From Labrenzia sp. R4_2 (GTDB lineage: Bacteria; Pseudomonadota; Alphaproteobacteria; Rhizobiales; Stappiaceae), in contig NZ_JAGHRJ010000006.1 in NCBI RefSeq assembly GCF_017743865.1, positions 268,657 through 332,656 of the forward strand: DNA of 64,000 nt. Direction: 5' to 3'. Numbering within the stretch: the stretch's first letter is position 1; each line of letters begins with the position of its first letter. Shown one piece after another: positions 47,329 through 55,786 of the stretch. The notes under the pieces were generated by a model. That model did not search any database. It saw only the letters and a list, made by a program, of their open reading frames with translations, and was not told where the DNA came from. The translations under genes were made by a program, and so were the position numbers.

Positions 47329-48489
47329 TTAGCGCAAAACTTTTTCACACAGGTCATCCAGAAAATTGGCACATTTATCAAGTTCCGTAAGGTCGATAAA
47401 CTCATTGGCCTGATGCGCCTGGTCGATCGATCCGGGGCCGCACACCACCGTGGACAGGCCATGTTCCTGAAACTGACCGCCCTCTGTTGCGTAGACAACG
47501 ACATGACGGCCGTTGTCGCCGGTCAGGCGCCGGACCAATTGCTCCGCGGTTCCGTCGGTTTCTTCGGCAAGCCCTGGAACCATGGCAAGGACATCGATAT
47601 CAATCCGGCAATCCTTTGAGATCTCCTGCATGTCAGAAAGAACATGGTCGGCGGCATATCCCCGGTATGCCGAAATCCAGTCTTCCAGGTTTTCGCCGGG
47701 CAGCAACCGGATATCTGTCATGAACTCGCAGGTCTGCGCCGTGATGTTGTGCGCCTTTCCGCCCTGGATCGTGCCGCAATGCAAGGTCGTGTAGGGCGGG
47801 TCGAATGGACATTCCGGATCTGCTTTGGCTTTGTTCTCTTCGGTCTGCCCGTCTAGCCATGAAATGAGTTTCACAGCGGCGGAAATTGCAGACACCCCGC
47901 GGTGCAGCTGGCTGGAATGTACCGGATGTCCGTGGACCCGGGTTTTCAGAACGGCAATTCCCTTATGCCCGGTAACCACCTTCATGTTTGTCGGCTCTCC
48001 AACGATCACCGCAGACGGATGCGGCCCCTCGGCCAGCATCGCCTTGATCATCGGCGGCGCGCCGAAGCAGCCCACTTCTTCATCGTAAGACAGTGCGATG
48101 TGGATCGGTTTAGAGAGGCCTGCGCCTAAAAAATCCGGTACTTTCGCCAGAACCGTTGCCGCAAACCCCTTCATGTCGGCGGTACCACGCCCATAAAGGC
48201 GGCCGCCAGCCTCCCGTGCCGAAAACGGATCTGACGTCCAGTTTTGTCCGTCGACGGGTACCACGTCGGTGTGTGCCGACAAAACGATACCGCCATCGAC
48301 CTTTGGCCCAACGGTGGCAAATAAGGCGGCCTTTTCACCCGTTGCGTCCGGGACACGCACGGCGGATACGCCGTGACTGGACAGGTACTCTTCGACAAAT
48401 GAAATAAGCTCGAGATTGCTGCGATCCGACACCGTGTTGAAGGACACGAGTTTCGTCAGCATTTCCCGCGGTGTATAGGTGTTTGGCAC
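47329..48489 (-). CDS. argE: ArgE-like acetylornithine deacetylase (M20 family)
   Basis: Zinc-dependent deacylase of 386 residues. Metal and catalytic residues are seen in LSAHTDVVPVDGQ (His, Asp), YGRGTADMKGF (bridging Asp) and LSYDEEVGCFGAPPM (catalytic and metal Glu); the C-terminal metal His lies in VCGPGSIDQAHQANEF. The family removes acetyl groups from N-acetylornithine. Because it is next to a peptide-type importer, a catabolic role on imported N-acyl amino acids is as likely as arginine synthesis. The gene lies 15 bases downstream of the adenylate cyclase stop. Confidence 0.88.
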   Translation of the reverse strand: MPNTYTPREMLTKLVSFNTVSDRSNLELISFVEEYLSSHGVSAVRVPDATGEKAALFATVGPKVDGGIVLSAHTDVVPVDGQNWTSDPFSAREAGGRLYGRGTADMKGFAATVLAKVPDFLGAGLSKPIHIALSYDEEVGCFGAPPMIKAMLAEGPHPSAVIVGEPTNMKVVTGHKGIAVLKTRVHGHPVHSSQLHRGVSAISAAVKLISWLDGQTEENKAKADPECPFDPPYTTLHCGTIQGGKAHNITAQTCEFMTDIRLLPGENLEDWISAYRGYAADHVLSDMQEISKDCRIDIDVLAMVPGLAEETDGTAEQLVRRLTGDNGRHVVVYATEGGQFQEHGLSTVVCGPGSIDQAHQANEFIDLTELDKCANFLDDLCEKVLR

Positions 48490-48504
48490 GTGCGCCCCGG
48501 CTAT

Positions 48505-50244
48505 TTACACGAGGTCTTTTACCCCTGTTTCCCCAGGCAGCAATAAACCATCCATCTGCTTAAGTGCAAAGACTTGGAGTGGTTTTTCCTTGCCGCGCAC
48601 GCTGACGTCGTACAGCGTTTCATCGGGTGCCGTTGCGCGAGCCGCGTCAATTACGTCTTTGGAAACAACGAGGAAGCTGTTCCGCGATTTATTTTCCGTT
48701 TCCAGCCGGCTGGCGGTGTTGACGACGTCGCCAAGCGCGGTGAGCCCGCCTTCAGTTTTACCGGATCCAGCAGCGCCAATACGTCCCAGGATGGCCTGGC
48801 CGAGATGGAGGCCGACCCCGAGACGGATCGTGTCGCGGAACTGAGGGCCCTTTTCTACGTTCAGTGCTTCCATGACTTTCTCGATGCCCCGGCAGGCCTT
48901 CAAAGCCTGGCGCGCACCGGTCTCAGCACCCGTCTCCATCCCGAAGATGGCCATGACGCCATCACCAATGAACTTGTCGACATAACCGCCTTCGGCCCGG
49001 ATCACAGCCGAAACGCGGTCAAGATACTGGTTCAGAAGAAAGACGACATCGTAGGCAAGTTGTGCCTCGGTCATGCTGGTGAAGTTCCGGAGGTCGACGA
49101 ACATGACGACGACATCCTGTTCGACACCCCAATAGTAAGCATCCTGAACATGGTCCTGCCGCACCAAGTTTGCCTTCACCGGCACCAGTGGTTGGATTTC
49201 CAGATTTGCAGCTGGCCTGATCTGGCACGCCAGGCGGACATCCTCCGGCACTCCAATCCGCTTCAAAACTGTTGTCTCTGCCGGGTTTGGCTGTGACAAA
49301 CTCTCCAGTCCGTTCAAAACCTTGACGCGGCAGGTCGAACAGCGTGCGCGGCCGCCGCAAACGGAAGCAACGGGAATTCCGTTCATGCGGCTGATTTCAA
49401 GAAGAGATGCACCTGGTTGGGCCCGAACGGTCAAACCGCCGGGATAAGAGATCGAAATGCCTGCAGAAACACGGCTTGCGAGATACCGGATGACAATGAC
49501 AAACAGGCTCAAGAATATCAGGCCGAACACAATGGCTCTGATGTTGTCGGTTTGAGCGTAGAGCCATGCCCACTGATCGTCCGAAACCTTGACCGTCACG
49601 TCCTTTGCCAGAGCCAGGCGCCGGGCTCCTTCAATGAAGCCCCAAAGCGCCATGACAGGCCATGCAATGGCAGCGGCCAGGGCGATGTATTTGATCCGGT
49701 GGTAGAACGGGTAGAGCCGCAGCCAGAAATGCAGCCCGATCATGGCGTGGGTCCACACCACCAGCAAAAGAATGGATTGCATGACCGCATTTTGCGGCCA
49801 AAGGATCGTCAGCATCTGGTGGTAGTTCGGGATAAAGCCGAACTCTTTCGCCAGTCCCATCGTCGTAATGACATGCGGAATGAGCGTCCAGGGGATGTAA
49901 AGCCCCAGCACAAGCTGAGCGAACTCCCAGGGCGGCATGCGCAATGTACGTCTCTTGGATGTTCGCCAGAGCGCCAGCGCGACATGGGTGAGAGCTGCCG
50001 TGATCAACACCGCTTCGCCGATTGGCCCGCGCCAGATCCAGTAGTGCCAGAGCGACATTTTCTCCATCGCATTGACGGAAATGATGCCCATGGCGTGGTT
50101 GGAAAAGTGACTGAGGCAAAACAGAAAAAGAACCAGTCCGCTCAACAGGCGCAGCCGTTGGCGCCAGTTGCCGTGCCCAGGATTGGGCCATGCCGCGTCT
50201 GTAGTGGTTGCGGACACCTTTGATGGAATGGCGGGGTCGGTCAC
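48505..50244 (-). CDS. cyaC: CyaC-like redox-sensing adenylate cyclase with heme anchor and [2Fe-2S] domain
   Basis: A 579-residue protein resembling Sinorhizobium meliloti CyaC, a cyclase with a succinate-dehydrogenase-like diheme, quinone-responsive anchor. Residues ~30-260 hold six membrane helices with candidate heme ligands His46, His50, His87, His124, His166 and His172. Residues ~265-350 form a ferredoxin domain with Cys296, Cys302, Cys305 and Cys340. The class III cyclase domain (~375-560) has metal Asp in MFVDLRNFTSM and the DKFIGDGVMAIFG stretch. It should make cAMP under control of membrane redox state. Confidence 0.9.
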   Translation of the reverse strand: MTDPAIPSKVSATTTDAAWPNPGHGNWRQRLRLLSGLVLFLFCLSHFSNHAMGIISVNAMEKMSLWHYWIWRGPIGEAVLITAALTHVALALWRTSKRRTLRMPPWEFAQLVLGLYIPWTLIPHVITTMGLAKEFGFIPNYHQMLTILWPQNAVMQSILLLVVWTHAMIGLHFWLRLYPFYHRIKYIALAAAIAWPVMALWGFIEGARRLALAKDVTVKVSDDQWAWLYAQTDNIRAIVFGLIFLSLFVIVIRYLASRVSAGISISYPGGLTVRAQPGASLLEISRMNGIPVASVCGGRARCSTCRVKVLNGLESLSQPNPAETTVLKRIGVPEDVRLACQIRPAANLEIQPLVPVKANLVRQDHVQDAYYWGVEQDVVVMFVDLRNFTSMTEAQLAYDVVFLLNQYLDRVSAVIRAEGGYVDKFIGDGVMAIFGMETGAETGARQALKACRGIEKVMEALNVEKGPQFRDTIRLGVGLHLGQAILGRIGAAGSGKTEGGLTALGDVVNTASRLETENKSRNSFLVVSKDVIDAARATAPDETLYDVSVRGKEKPLQVFALKQMDGLLLPGETGVKDLV

Positions 50245-50420
50245 AGTGTCTGAACGCCTGGCGAAAAAGTGGACTGATCGTATTTGTCGACAGTGCAGCT
50301 TGAAGCGCCCGCGTCAAGACGGAACCGGGCTGACCGTGGATTGTTGGACGATGGTCTTGAAACACTCAGGACAAAAAGCAATTGTGCCGCCGAACGAACT
50401 GCAAACCGGTAAGAGGCATC

Positions 50421-50780
50421 ATGAAGGTCTACGGCATCAAGAATTGCGATACGGTCAAGAAAGCGCGGAAGTTTCTGGATGAAGCCGGGGTGGAGTACAG
50501 TTTTCACGACTACAAGAAAGACGGCGTTGATGCCGACAAACTGGCCAAGTTTGTGGGCGAATTCGGCTGGGAAGCGGTTTTGAACAAGCGTGGTACGACT
50601 TGGCGCCGGCTGGATGAAGCCACCCAGGATGGCGTGACCGATGCAAAAAGCGCGCTGGACGTCATGATCGAAAATCCATCCGCCATTAAACGCCCGATCG
50701 TGGAAGGCGCTGAAAAGAACTTTATCGGTTTCGATGCTGTTGCCTGGGAAATGGCACTGGAGTTGGGCGAGCTGAAGTAG
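50421..50780 (+). CDS. ArsC/Spx/YffB-family thioredoxin-fold protein
   Basis: A 119-residue protein with the ArsC-type fold: MKVYGIKNCDTVKKARKFLD with a single active-position Cys (NCDTVKKA), and the conserved central RGTTWRRLDE and C-terminal NPSAIKRPIVE. This is the YffB subfamily, usually annotated arsenate reductase-related, though activity on arsenate is doubtful; a GSH-dependent thiol role is proposed for relatives. The start chosen (ATG 50421) follows GTAAGAGG. It is a single gene with its own terminator. Confidence 0.9.
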   Translation: MKVYGIKNCDTVKKARKFLDEAGVEYSFHDYKKDGVDADKLAKFVGEFGWEAVLNKRGTTWRRLDEATQDGVTDAKSALDVMIENPSAIKRPIVEGAEKNFIGFDAVAWEMALELGELK

Positions 50781-50807
50781 CGCACTCACTTCATCTGCGA
50801 AAGAACC

Positions 50808-50842
50808 AAGGCTCCGGCGTCAAACCCCGGAGCCTTTTATTT
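50808..50842 (+). terminator. Rho-independent terminator after the ArsC-family gene
   Basis: A 10-bp stem (AAGGCTCCGG at 50808-50817, CCGGAGCCTT at 50827-50836) with a nine-base loop, followed by TTATTTT. It lies 27 bases after the stop and just before the convergent M15 gene. Confidence 0.88.
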
Positions 50843-50845
50843 TGG

Positions 50846-51262
50846 TCACCAGGTGCGGCGCGGCCCGGTGTCAATGTGATAAAACCCGGACGAATAGTAC
50901 TTGTAGCCGCCCACTGCAGACTGGGACTTCAGGAAAGCCAAAACGGAAGACGGGTTGCCGCCGACGGAAAAGTCAACGGCCTGACAATTCAGGTGATAGG
51001 AACTGCGGGCGCCACCTTTGCGCCAATTCTCGAACCACCAGCGTTTGGTGGAATGAACCTTCACCGTGCCGTACCGTTTCGCGACCTTGTTCAGGACCTT
51101 TTTTAGTTTTCTCGGCACGCACCAGGACGAGTCGTTGTAGTCGATCGCGCTGTGCGAGGCCGTTGCCCAGCCCATGCCGGTGACACCGGCAACCGATCCA
51201 CATCCAACCAGAACAACGGACAATCCCAAAAACATTATCCAGGCTAAAAAACGCTGACGCAT
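50846..51262 (-). CDS. M15-family (peptidase_M15_3) lipoprotein
   Basis: A 138-residue protein with a lipoprotein signal (hydrophobic run ending VLVGCGS, acylated Cys near residue 21). The zinc-site pattern is SSYHLNCQAVDF and GFYHIDTG (His, Asp, His), matching D-Ala-D-Ala carboxypeptidase-like M15A proteins such as the zinc-dependent YcbK group. It is probably a periplasmic peptidoglycan hydrolase anchored in a membrane. A lone gene; substrate not tested. Confidence 0.85.
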   Translation of the reverse strand: MRQRFLAWIMFLGLSVVLVGCGSVAGVTGMGWATASHSAIDYNDSSWCVPRKLKKVLNKVAKRYGTVKVHSTKRWWFENWRKGGARSSYHLNCQAVDFSVGGNPSSVLAFLKSQSAVGGYKYYSSGFYHIDTGPRRTW

Positions 51263-51362
51263 AACAAACAGCCTTGCAAATTCTAAGTGTTTGCCCCCTC
51301 CCCAGAACTGCCAGCAATTTGATTAAAATTTTAATGAAAGAGATGGTTAACGCGGCAAAGAA

Positions 51363-51401
51363 ACATTTGTTTCACATGCAGCAAAATCATGATACAAATG
51401 T
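51363..51401 (+). promoter_or_regulatory. Inverted repeat and promoter-like sequence before the aminotransferase
   Basis: ACATTTGT (51363-51370) and ACAAATGT (51394-51401) are perfect complements, 23 bases apart. They flank a possible -35 (TTGTTT, 51369-51374) and -10 (GATACA, 51391-51396) for the operon that begins at 51450. This is a likely operator, perhaps for the nearby LysR protein. Confidence 0.45.
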
Positions 51402-51449
51402 CTCAAGCGCACAATCCGGCGCGATACACCCTTGGTGAGGTTCGTGTTC

Positions 51450-52766
51450 ATGTCTCACGTTTTTCCGCGTCATACCAAAGCATCCACGCCTGTTGCCGTT
51501 GGTGGCGATGGTTGTTACATCATTGATAGTAATGGCAAAAAATACTTTGATGGATCGGGCGGCGCGGCCGTGTCGTGCCTTGGGCACAGCGACCCCGACG
51601 TGACCGCGGCGATCAAAGGCCAGGTCGACCAGATTGCCTTCGCACATACCGGGTTTTTTACCTCAGAACCCGCGGAACAGCTTGCTGATCTTTTGATCGA
51701 TCATGCACCGGGCAATCTGGACCGGGTGTACTTCGTCTCAGGCGGTTCGGAGGCAATGGAAGCCGCACTGAAACTGGCGCGTCAGTATTTTTTGGAAAAA
51801 GGCGAAACATCCAGGCATCGGGTCATTGCCCGCCGGCAAAGCTATCATGGCAACACGCTCGGGGCGCTCGCAACAGGTGGCAATCAATGGCGCCGCGAAC
51901 CCTTTGCGCCATTGATGATCGAAACCTCCCACATTTCACCGTGTTACGAGTATCGTGGTCGGGCGGACGATGAAACGGCCGTCGAATACGGACGACGCGT
52001 TGCCAATGAACTCGAAACCGAAATCCAGCGCCTTGGCGCGGAAAACGTGATGGCATTTGTGGCCGAGCCGGTCGTCGGCGCAACGGCAGGTGCGGTCCCG
52101 CCCGTCGAAGGTTACTTCAAGCGGATCCGGGAGATCTGCGATCACTATGGGATCTTGCTCATCTTGGATGAGGTAATGTGCGGCATGGGACGCACAGGCA
52201 GCCTGTTTGCTTGTGAGCAGGATGGTATAGCGCCGGATATCCTTGCGATCGCAAAAGGCCTTGGCGCAGGGTATCAGCCGATTGGGGCTATGCTGTGTAC
52301 GTCGGAGATCTATGAGGCCATCGAAAACGGGTCCGGTTTCTTCCAGCACGGCCACACTTATATCGGCCACCCGACGGCGTGCGCGGCCTCTCTTGCCGTT
52401 CTGAAAAAGCTCACTGGCGGCCTGGTCGATCAGGTTCATCCTCTGGGTGACAAACTGGATGCGACCCTGAGAGAGGCTTTCGGACAGCACCCTCATGTTG
52501 GCGATATCCGTGGACGCGGCCTGTTCCGCGGCATTGAAATTGTTGAGGATCGGGAAAGCAAAACACCCTTTGACACCAAACGCGGGGTGAACAAGGCTCT
52601 GAAAAAGGCCGCGTTCGAGGCCGGGCTCATCTGTTATCCGATGGGCGGCACGATTGACGGCGTGAAAGGGGATCACATCTTGCTGGCGCCGCCCTTTATC
52701 ATGAAAGATCAGCACATCTCAGAGATTGCAGATAAATTGCAAACTGCGTTCAAGGCCGTCTTCTGA
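51450..52766 (+). CDS. Class III PLP-dependent aminotransferase
   Basis: A 438-residue omega-transaminase family protein: cofactor-binding SGGSEAMEAALKLAR, RQSYHGNTLGALA, LILDEVMCGMGRTG (Asp holding the pyridine nitrogen) and PLP-Lys in LAIAKGLGAGYQP. I start at MSHVFPRH, six codons after the first in-frame start, as homologues begin near here. It is followed two bases later by a BKACE gene, so its natural role is probably in the same catabolic route, giving a keto acid from an amine or amino acid. The exact substrate is unknown. Confidence 0.9.
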   Translation: MSHVFPRHTKASTPVAVGGDGCYIIDSNGKKYFDGSGGAAVSCLGHSDPDVTAAIKGQVDQIAFAHTGFFTSEPAEQLADLLIDHAPGNLDRVYFVSGGSEAMEAALKLARQYFLEKGETSRHRVIARRQSYHGNTLGALATGGNQWRREPFAPLMIETSHISPCYEYRGRADDETAVEYGRRVANELETEIQRLGAENVMAFVAEPVVGATAGAVPPVEGYFKRIREICDHYGILLILDEVMCGMGRTGSLFACEQDGIAPDILAIAKGLGAGYQPIGAMLCTSEIYEAIENGSGFFQHGHTYIGHPTACAASLAVLKKLTGGLVDQVHPLGDKLDATLREAFGQHPHVGDIRGRGLFRGIEIVEDRESKTPFDTKRGVNKALKKAAFEAGLICYPMGGTIDGVKGDHILLAPPFIMKDQHISEIADKLQTAFKAVF

Positions 52767-52768
52767 TC

Positions 52769-53578
52769 ATGGCCCCTGATACCAAACCTCAGGCGCTGCC
52801 TCTCATCATGGTGGCGCCGAATGGCGCACGGCGCACCAAGGTGGATCATCCGGCCCTTCCGGTGACGATTGCTGAAACGGTGGAGGCAGCTGTTGCTTGT
52901 TTCGAAGCAGGCGCTGGCGCAATCCATGCCCATGTCCGCGATGAAAACGGCGCGCATGTTCTGGACAAAGACCTCTACCAGGCGCTCTTGTCGGAATTGA
53001 ATGCTGCATTGCCGCAAATGCAGGTTCAAATCACCACCGAAGCTGTTGGAAAATACACACCGGAAGACCAGCGTAAACTGGTTCAGGATCTAGTGCCGTC
53101 ACTGGTGTCGATCGCAGTGCGCGAGATGGTGCCGGACGGCGATACAGCAGCGGCGGCGGAGTTTTATTCCTGGGCCTTGAAGGAAGGGATATCTGTTCAA
53201 CACATCCTCTACAGTGCAGAGGACCTCGACCGGTTCTTCGACCTCGTCGAAAACGGCAGTATTCCTGGCACTACGCATCAGGTGCTGCTGGTTCTAGGCC
53301 GTTATGCGGACAATCAGGAAAGTGCGCCGGAAGATCTGCACCCCTTTCTGGATCGTTTGAAAGCACGCCGGAGCGATCATGAGATCGATTGGGGTGTGTG
53401 TGCCTTTGGGCATCGGGAAACAGAATGTCTCGTGTATGCCATCGAGAACGGTGGCAAGGCCCGGATAGGATTTGAGAACGGCCTTTGGAACCGCGATGGT
53501 GCAGTTGCGAAGGACAACGCTGACCGGGTCCGGGATCTGGTGTCGGCCCTGGAAGAAAAAAACATCTCCGTTCTGTAA
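52769..53578 (+). CDS. Beta-keto acid cleavage enzyme (BKACE, DUF849)
   Basis: Zinc-dependent enzyme that condenses a beta-keto acid with acetyl-CoA and releases acetoacetate plus a new CoA ester (founding member Kce, acting on 3-keto-5-aminohexanoate). The metal and substrate motif HAHVRD (His53, His55, Arg57) is present, along with ITTEAVGKYTPEDQR and QVLLVLGRYA. At 269 residues it is on the short side. It lies two bases after the aminotransferase; a hairpin-containing 65-base gap separates it from purU. The substrate class cannot be assigned. Confidence 0.9.
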   Translation: MAPDTKPQALPLIMVAPNGARRTKVDHPALPVTIAETVEAAVACFEAGAGAIHAHVRDENGAHVLDKDLYQALLSELNAALPQMQVQITTEAVGKYTPEDQRKLVQDLVPSLVSIAVREMVPDGDTAAAAEFYSWALKEGISVQHILYSAEDLDRFFDLVENGSIPGTTHQVLLVLGRYADNQESAPEDLHPFLDRLKARRSDHEIDWGVCAFGHRETECLVYAIENGGKARIGFENGLWNRDGAVAKDNADRVRDLVSALEEKNISVL

Positions 53579-53643
53579 GGCTGAGCCGCCTTCAGGGCGG
53601 TTCACATTCGGGCAAGACCCGACAGAGTGGAGTGACTGAAAAT

Positions 53644-54501
53644 ATGGCCGAACACCAATACGTCCTGACGCTTTCATGCGCGGACAAGCCGGGAATTGTC
53701 GCAGCCGTCACAACGGAATTGGCCGATTTTGGCGCGAATATCGCAGAAAGCGATCAGTTTTGGGACCGTGCCACCAATCAGTTCTTCCTCCGCATCGCCA
53801 TGCTGGCGCCAGAAGGTGTAACTTTGGAGAGCGTTCAAAAGGCGCTTGATCCGGTCATTGCCCGCTTTGACATGAAAGCAAAGCTGGTCGACACGGCCAA
53901 GCGGCCGAGAGTGATCATTATGGTCTCCAAGTTTGACCACGCGATGCTGCACCTTCTTTATCAGATCCGCGTTGGCTGGCTGGATGCCGAGGTGGTTGCC
54001 ATCGTCTCCAATCATCCAGATAGCGCCCGCACCGCCGATCATGAAGGCATTGCGTACCATCACTGGCCGGTGACCAAGGAAAACAAGGCGGAGCAGGAGG
54101 AAAAACTCCTGAAGCTGGTCAAGGAAACCGGCGCAGATCTGGTGGTGCTGGCGCGTTACATGCAGGTGCTGTCCGACAATCTGTCCAAGCGGCTCTTCGG
54201 CAAGGTGATCAACATTCACCACTCGTTTCTGCCGAGCTTCAAGGGCGCCAAACCGTATCATCAGGCCCATGCGCGCGGGGTGAAGATGATCGGAGCGACT
54301 GGGCATTATGTGACGCCGGATCTCGACGAAGGCCCGATCATTGAACAGGACGCAGAACGCGTCAGTCACGCATTGTCGGCAGATGATTTCGTGGCGCGCG
54401 GTAGGGACATTGAGTCCCGCGTGCTCGCACGCGCTGTCAAATACCACCTGGAAAACCGGGTGATGATTGTTGGCAACAAGACAATTGTCTTCACGCCGTA
54501 A
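53644..54501 (+). CDS. purU: Formyltetrahydrofolate deformylase
   Basis: Hydrolyses 10-formyl-THF to formate and THF, balancing one-carbon pools. The N-terminal ACT domain (LTLSCADKPGIVAAVTTELADFG) and the C-terminal formyl-transferase fold with VINIHHSFLPSFKGAKPYHQA and VTPDLDEGPIIEQD (catalytic Asn-His-Asp set) are complete. I use the ATG (MAEHQYV); an in-frame GTG lies 12 bases upstream. Its place after aminotransferase and BKACE suggests that route yields one-carbon units. Confidence 0.95.
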   Translation: MAEHQYVLTLSCADKPGIVAAVTTELADFGANIAESDQFWDRATNQFFLRIAMLAPEGVTLESVQKALDPVIARFDMKAKLVDTAKRPRVIIMVSKFDHAMLHLLYQIRVGWLDAEVVAIVSNHPDSARTADHEGIAYHHWPVTKENKAEQEEKLLKLVKETGADLVVLARYMQVLSDNLSKRLFGKVINIHHSFLPSFKGAKPYHQAHARGVKMIGATGHYVTPDLDEGPIIEQDAERVSHALSADDFVARGRDIESRVLARAVKYHLENRVMIVGNKTIVFTP

Positions 54502-54510
54502 GCCGGAAGA

Positions 54511-55440
54511 TCAGACGGTTTCCGCCTCCCGCCCGAATGGCAGCTTGCGGCCATCTTTTTCAAGTTCGGAAAAAAGCCAATCCCGAAACAGCCGGATTTT
54601 CCGGCTGTTTTTACTTTGCATCGGATAGCTCAGGTTCCAGGATTCGCTTTCAATCCGCGAAACCAATTCGAAAGGTTGGATCAGCTGTCCGTTTGCAAGA
54701 GCGTCCCGTACGAAATACGGGGTAAGAATCGCGACCCCCTGCCCGGCAATGGCCCGGTTGGCTTCCAGTGCCTGTGAGCCCATCCGGCTGGACGGATTTT
54801 GGCTAAGATCAACGTCCGGCAAGCCGGCATCAGCAAACCACGTTCGCCACCAATGGTCTTCAGGGTCGATGATTGGCGCCTTCAAGAGATCAGCCGGTTC
54901 GTGGATCCCGCCGAGTTTTTCTGCAAGTAGCGGGGAAATCATCGGAGTGAATTCGGCCTGGATCAGCTGGTGATAATAGCACCCCTTCGGAGGTTGATAG
55001 CAGGCGGTTATTGTCAGATCACCATCATTAAAGGCCGGTTTCTCCCAGGGGCCGAACGGAACAAGCCGGACGGCGATGGTCGGGTTTTGGATTTGAAACT
55101 CGAACAGGCGTGACGACAGCCAGGTGACGGCAAACGTCGTGTTGCTGCTGATTACGAGTTCGGACGATTCTGCTTCCTGGACGTCGTGAAACGTGCCGCG
55201 AAGCCGGTCGAATGCGTCAGTCACACCATCTGCGAGCTGCTGGCCGCGCGGCGTCAGCTCAATTTTCCGGGGTTTTCGCTCAAACAGTGAAAATCCGAGT
55301 TTTTCTTCCAAGAGCTTGATCTGGTAGCTGACCGCGGCCTGCGTCATGCCAAGTTCATCACCTGCTTTTGTGAAGCTGAGGTGCCTTGAAACGGCATCGA
55401 ACGCCCGGACAGCGGACAGCGGGGGCAAAGAGGTGGACAT
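54511..55440 (-). CDS. LysR family regulator, GcvA-like
   Basis: A 309-residue LysR-type regulator. N-terminal winged helix (LPPLSAVRAFDAVSRHLSFT, then KAGDELGMTQAAVSYQIKLL) is of the GcvA subgroup; the C-terminal effector domain is intact. I start at MSTSLPP because AAGGAG lies nine bases upstream; two upstream ATGs are possible. It is convergent with purU (nine-base gap). It probably controls the neighbouring aminotransferase-BKACE-purU operon, but no direct proof is visible. Confidence 0.9.
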   Translation of the reverse strand: MSTSLPPLSAVRAFDAVSRHLSFTKAGDELGMTQAAVSYQIKLLEEKLGFSLFERKPRKIELTPRGQQLADGVTDAFDRLRGTFHDVQEAESSELVISSNTTFAVTWLSSRLFEFQIQNPTIAVRLVPFGPWEKPAFNDGDLTITACYQPPKGCYYHQLIQAEFTPMISPLLAEKLGGIHEPADLLKAPIIDPEDHWWRTWFADAGLPDVDLSQNPSSRMGSQALEANRAIAGQGVAILTPYFVRDALANGQLIQPFELVSRIESESWNLSYPMQSKNSRKIRLFRDWLFSELEKDGRKLPFGREAETV

Positions 55441-55464
55441 GCATAAATACTCCTTATGCATGTC
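55436..55464. promoter_or_regulatory. Perfect 11-bp inverted repeat over the LysR start
   Basis: GACATGCATAA-ATACTCC-TTATGCATGTC. On the minus strand it contains the AAGGAG ribosome site in the loop and stem and the ATG start in the distal arm. It also fits the LysR T-N11-A pattern. So it may be an autoregulatory operator, or an mRNA hairpin that hides the start codon. Confidence 0.65.
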
Positions 55465-55774
55465 TATTGTCTTTTCATTGGTCAATCAACAGTCGACACG
55501 CGATACATCCTTAAGTCATCAACGAATTCGTGAGATTTTCGTGTCTTCTATTGATTGTAAATGTACCAAATCGAGTGCACGCTCTAAATTGGGATTAGTA
55601 GAATTTATCCATGGCTTGCTTTCTGGATGTTATGGCCATCGGCGTAAACGCGCTGTTCTCTCTGATTTGCCAGCGGCATTGAAACGGGACATCGGCCTTG
55701 ACGACATACAGCCAAGCCCGCAAAGCCTTGAAGAAAATTGGCGCAGTGAGTTCGGCAGGTTGCAACGCCGTTAA
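55460..55774 (+). CDS. Small DUF1127-like protein, start uncertain
   Basis: The C-terminal half (FIHGLLSGCYGHRRKRAVLS, then DLPAALKRDIGLDDIQ) has the DUF1127 motif L-x2-L-x3-L-K/R-DIGL, usually in 45-90-residue proteins. The frame is open back to 55346, but the part before the DUF1127 motif shows little conserved character. An ATG at 55460 and an ATG at 55439 are both inside the inverted repeat; a TTG near 55588 would give a protein of typical short length. Function unknown; relatives influence RNA or nutrient responses. Confidence 0.55.
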   Translation: MSIVFSLVNQQSTRDTSLSHQRIREIFVSSIDCKCTKSSARSKLGLVEFIHGLLSGCYGHRRKRAVLSDLPAALKRDIGLDDIQPSPQSLEENWRSEFGRLQRR

Positions 55775-55786
55775 GCGTTGAGAGCA

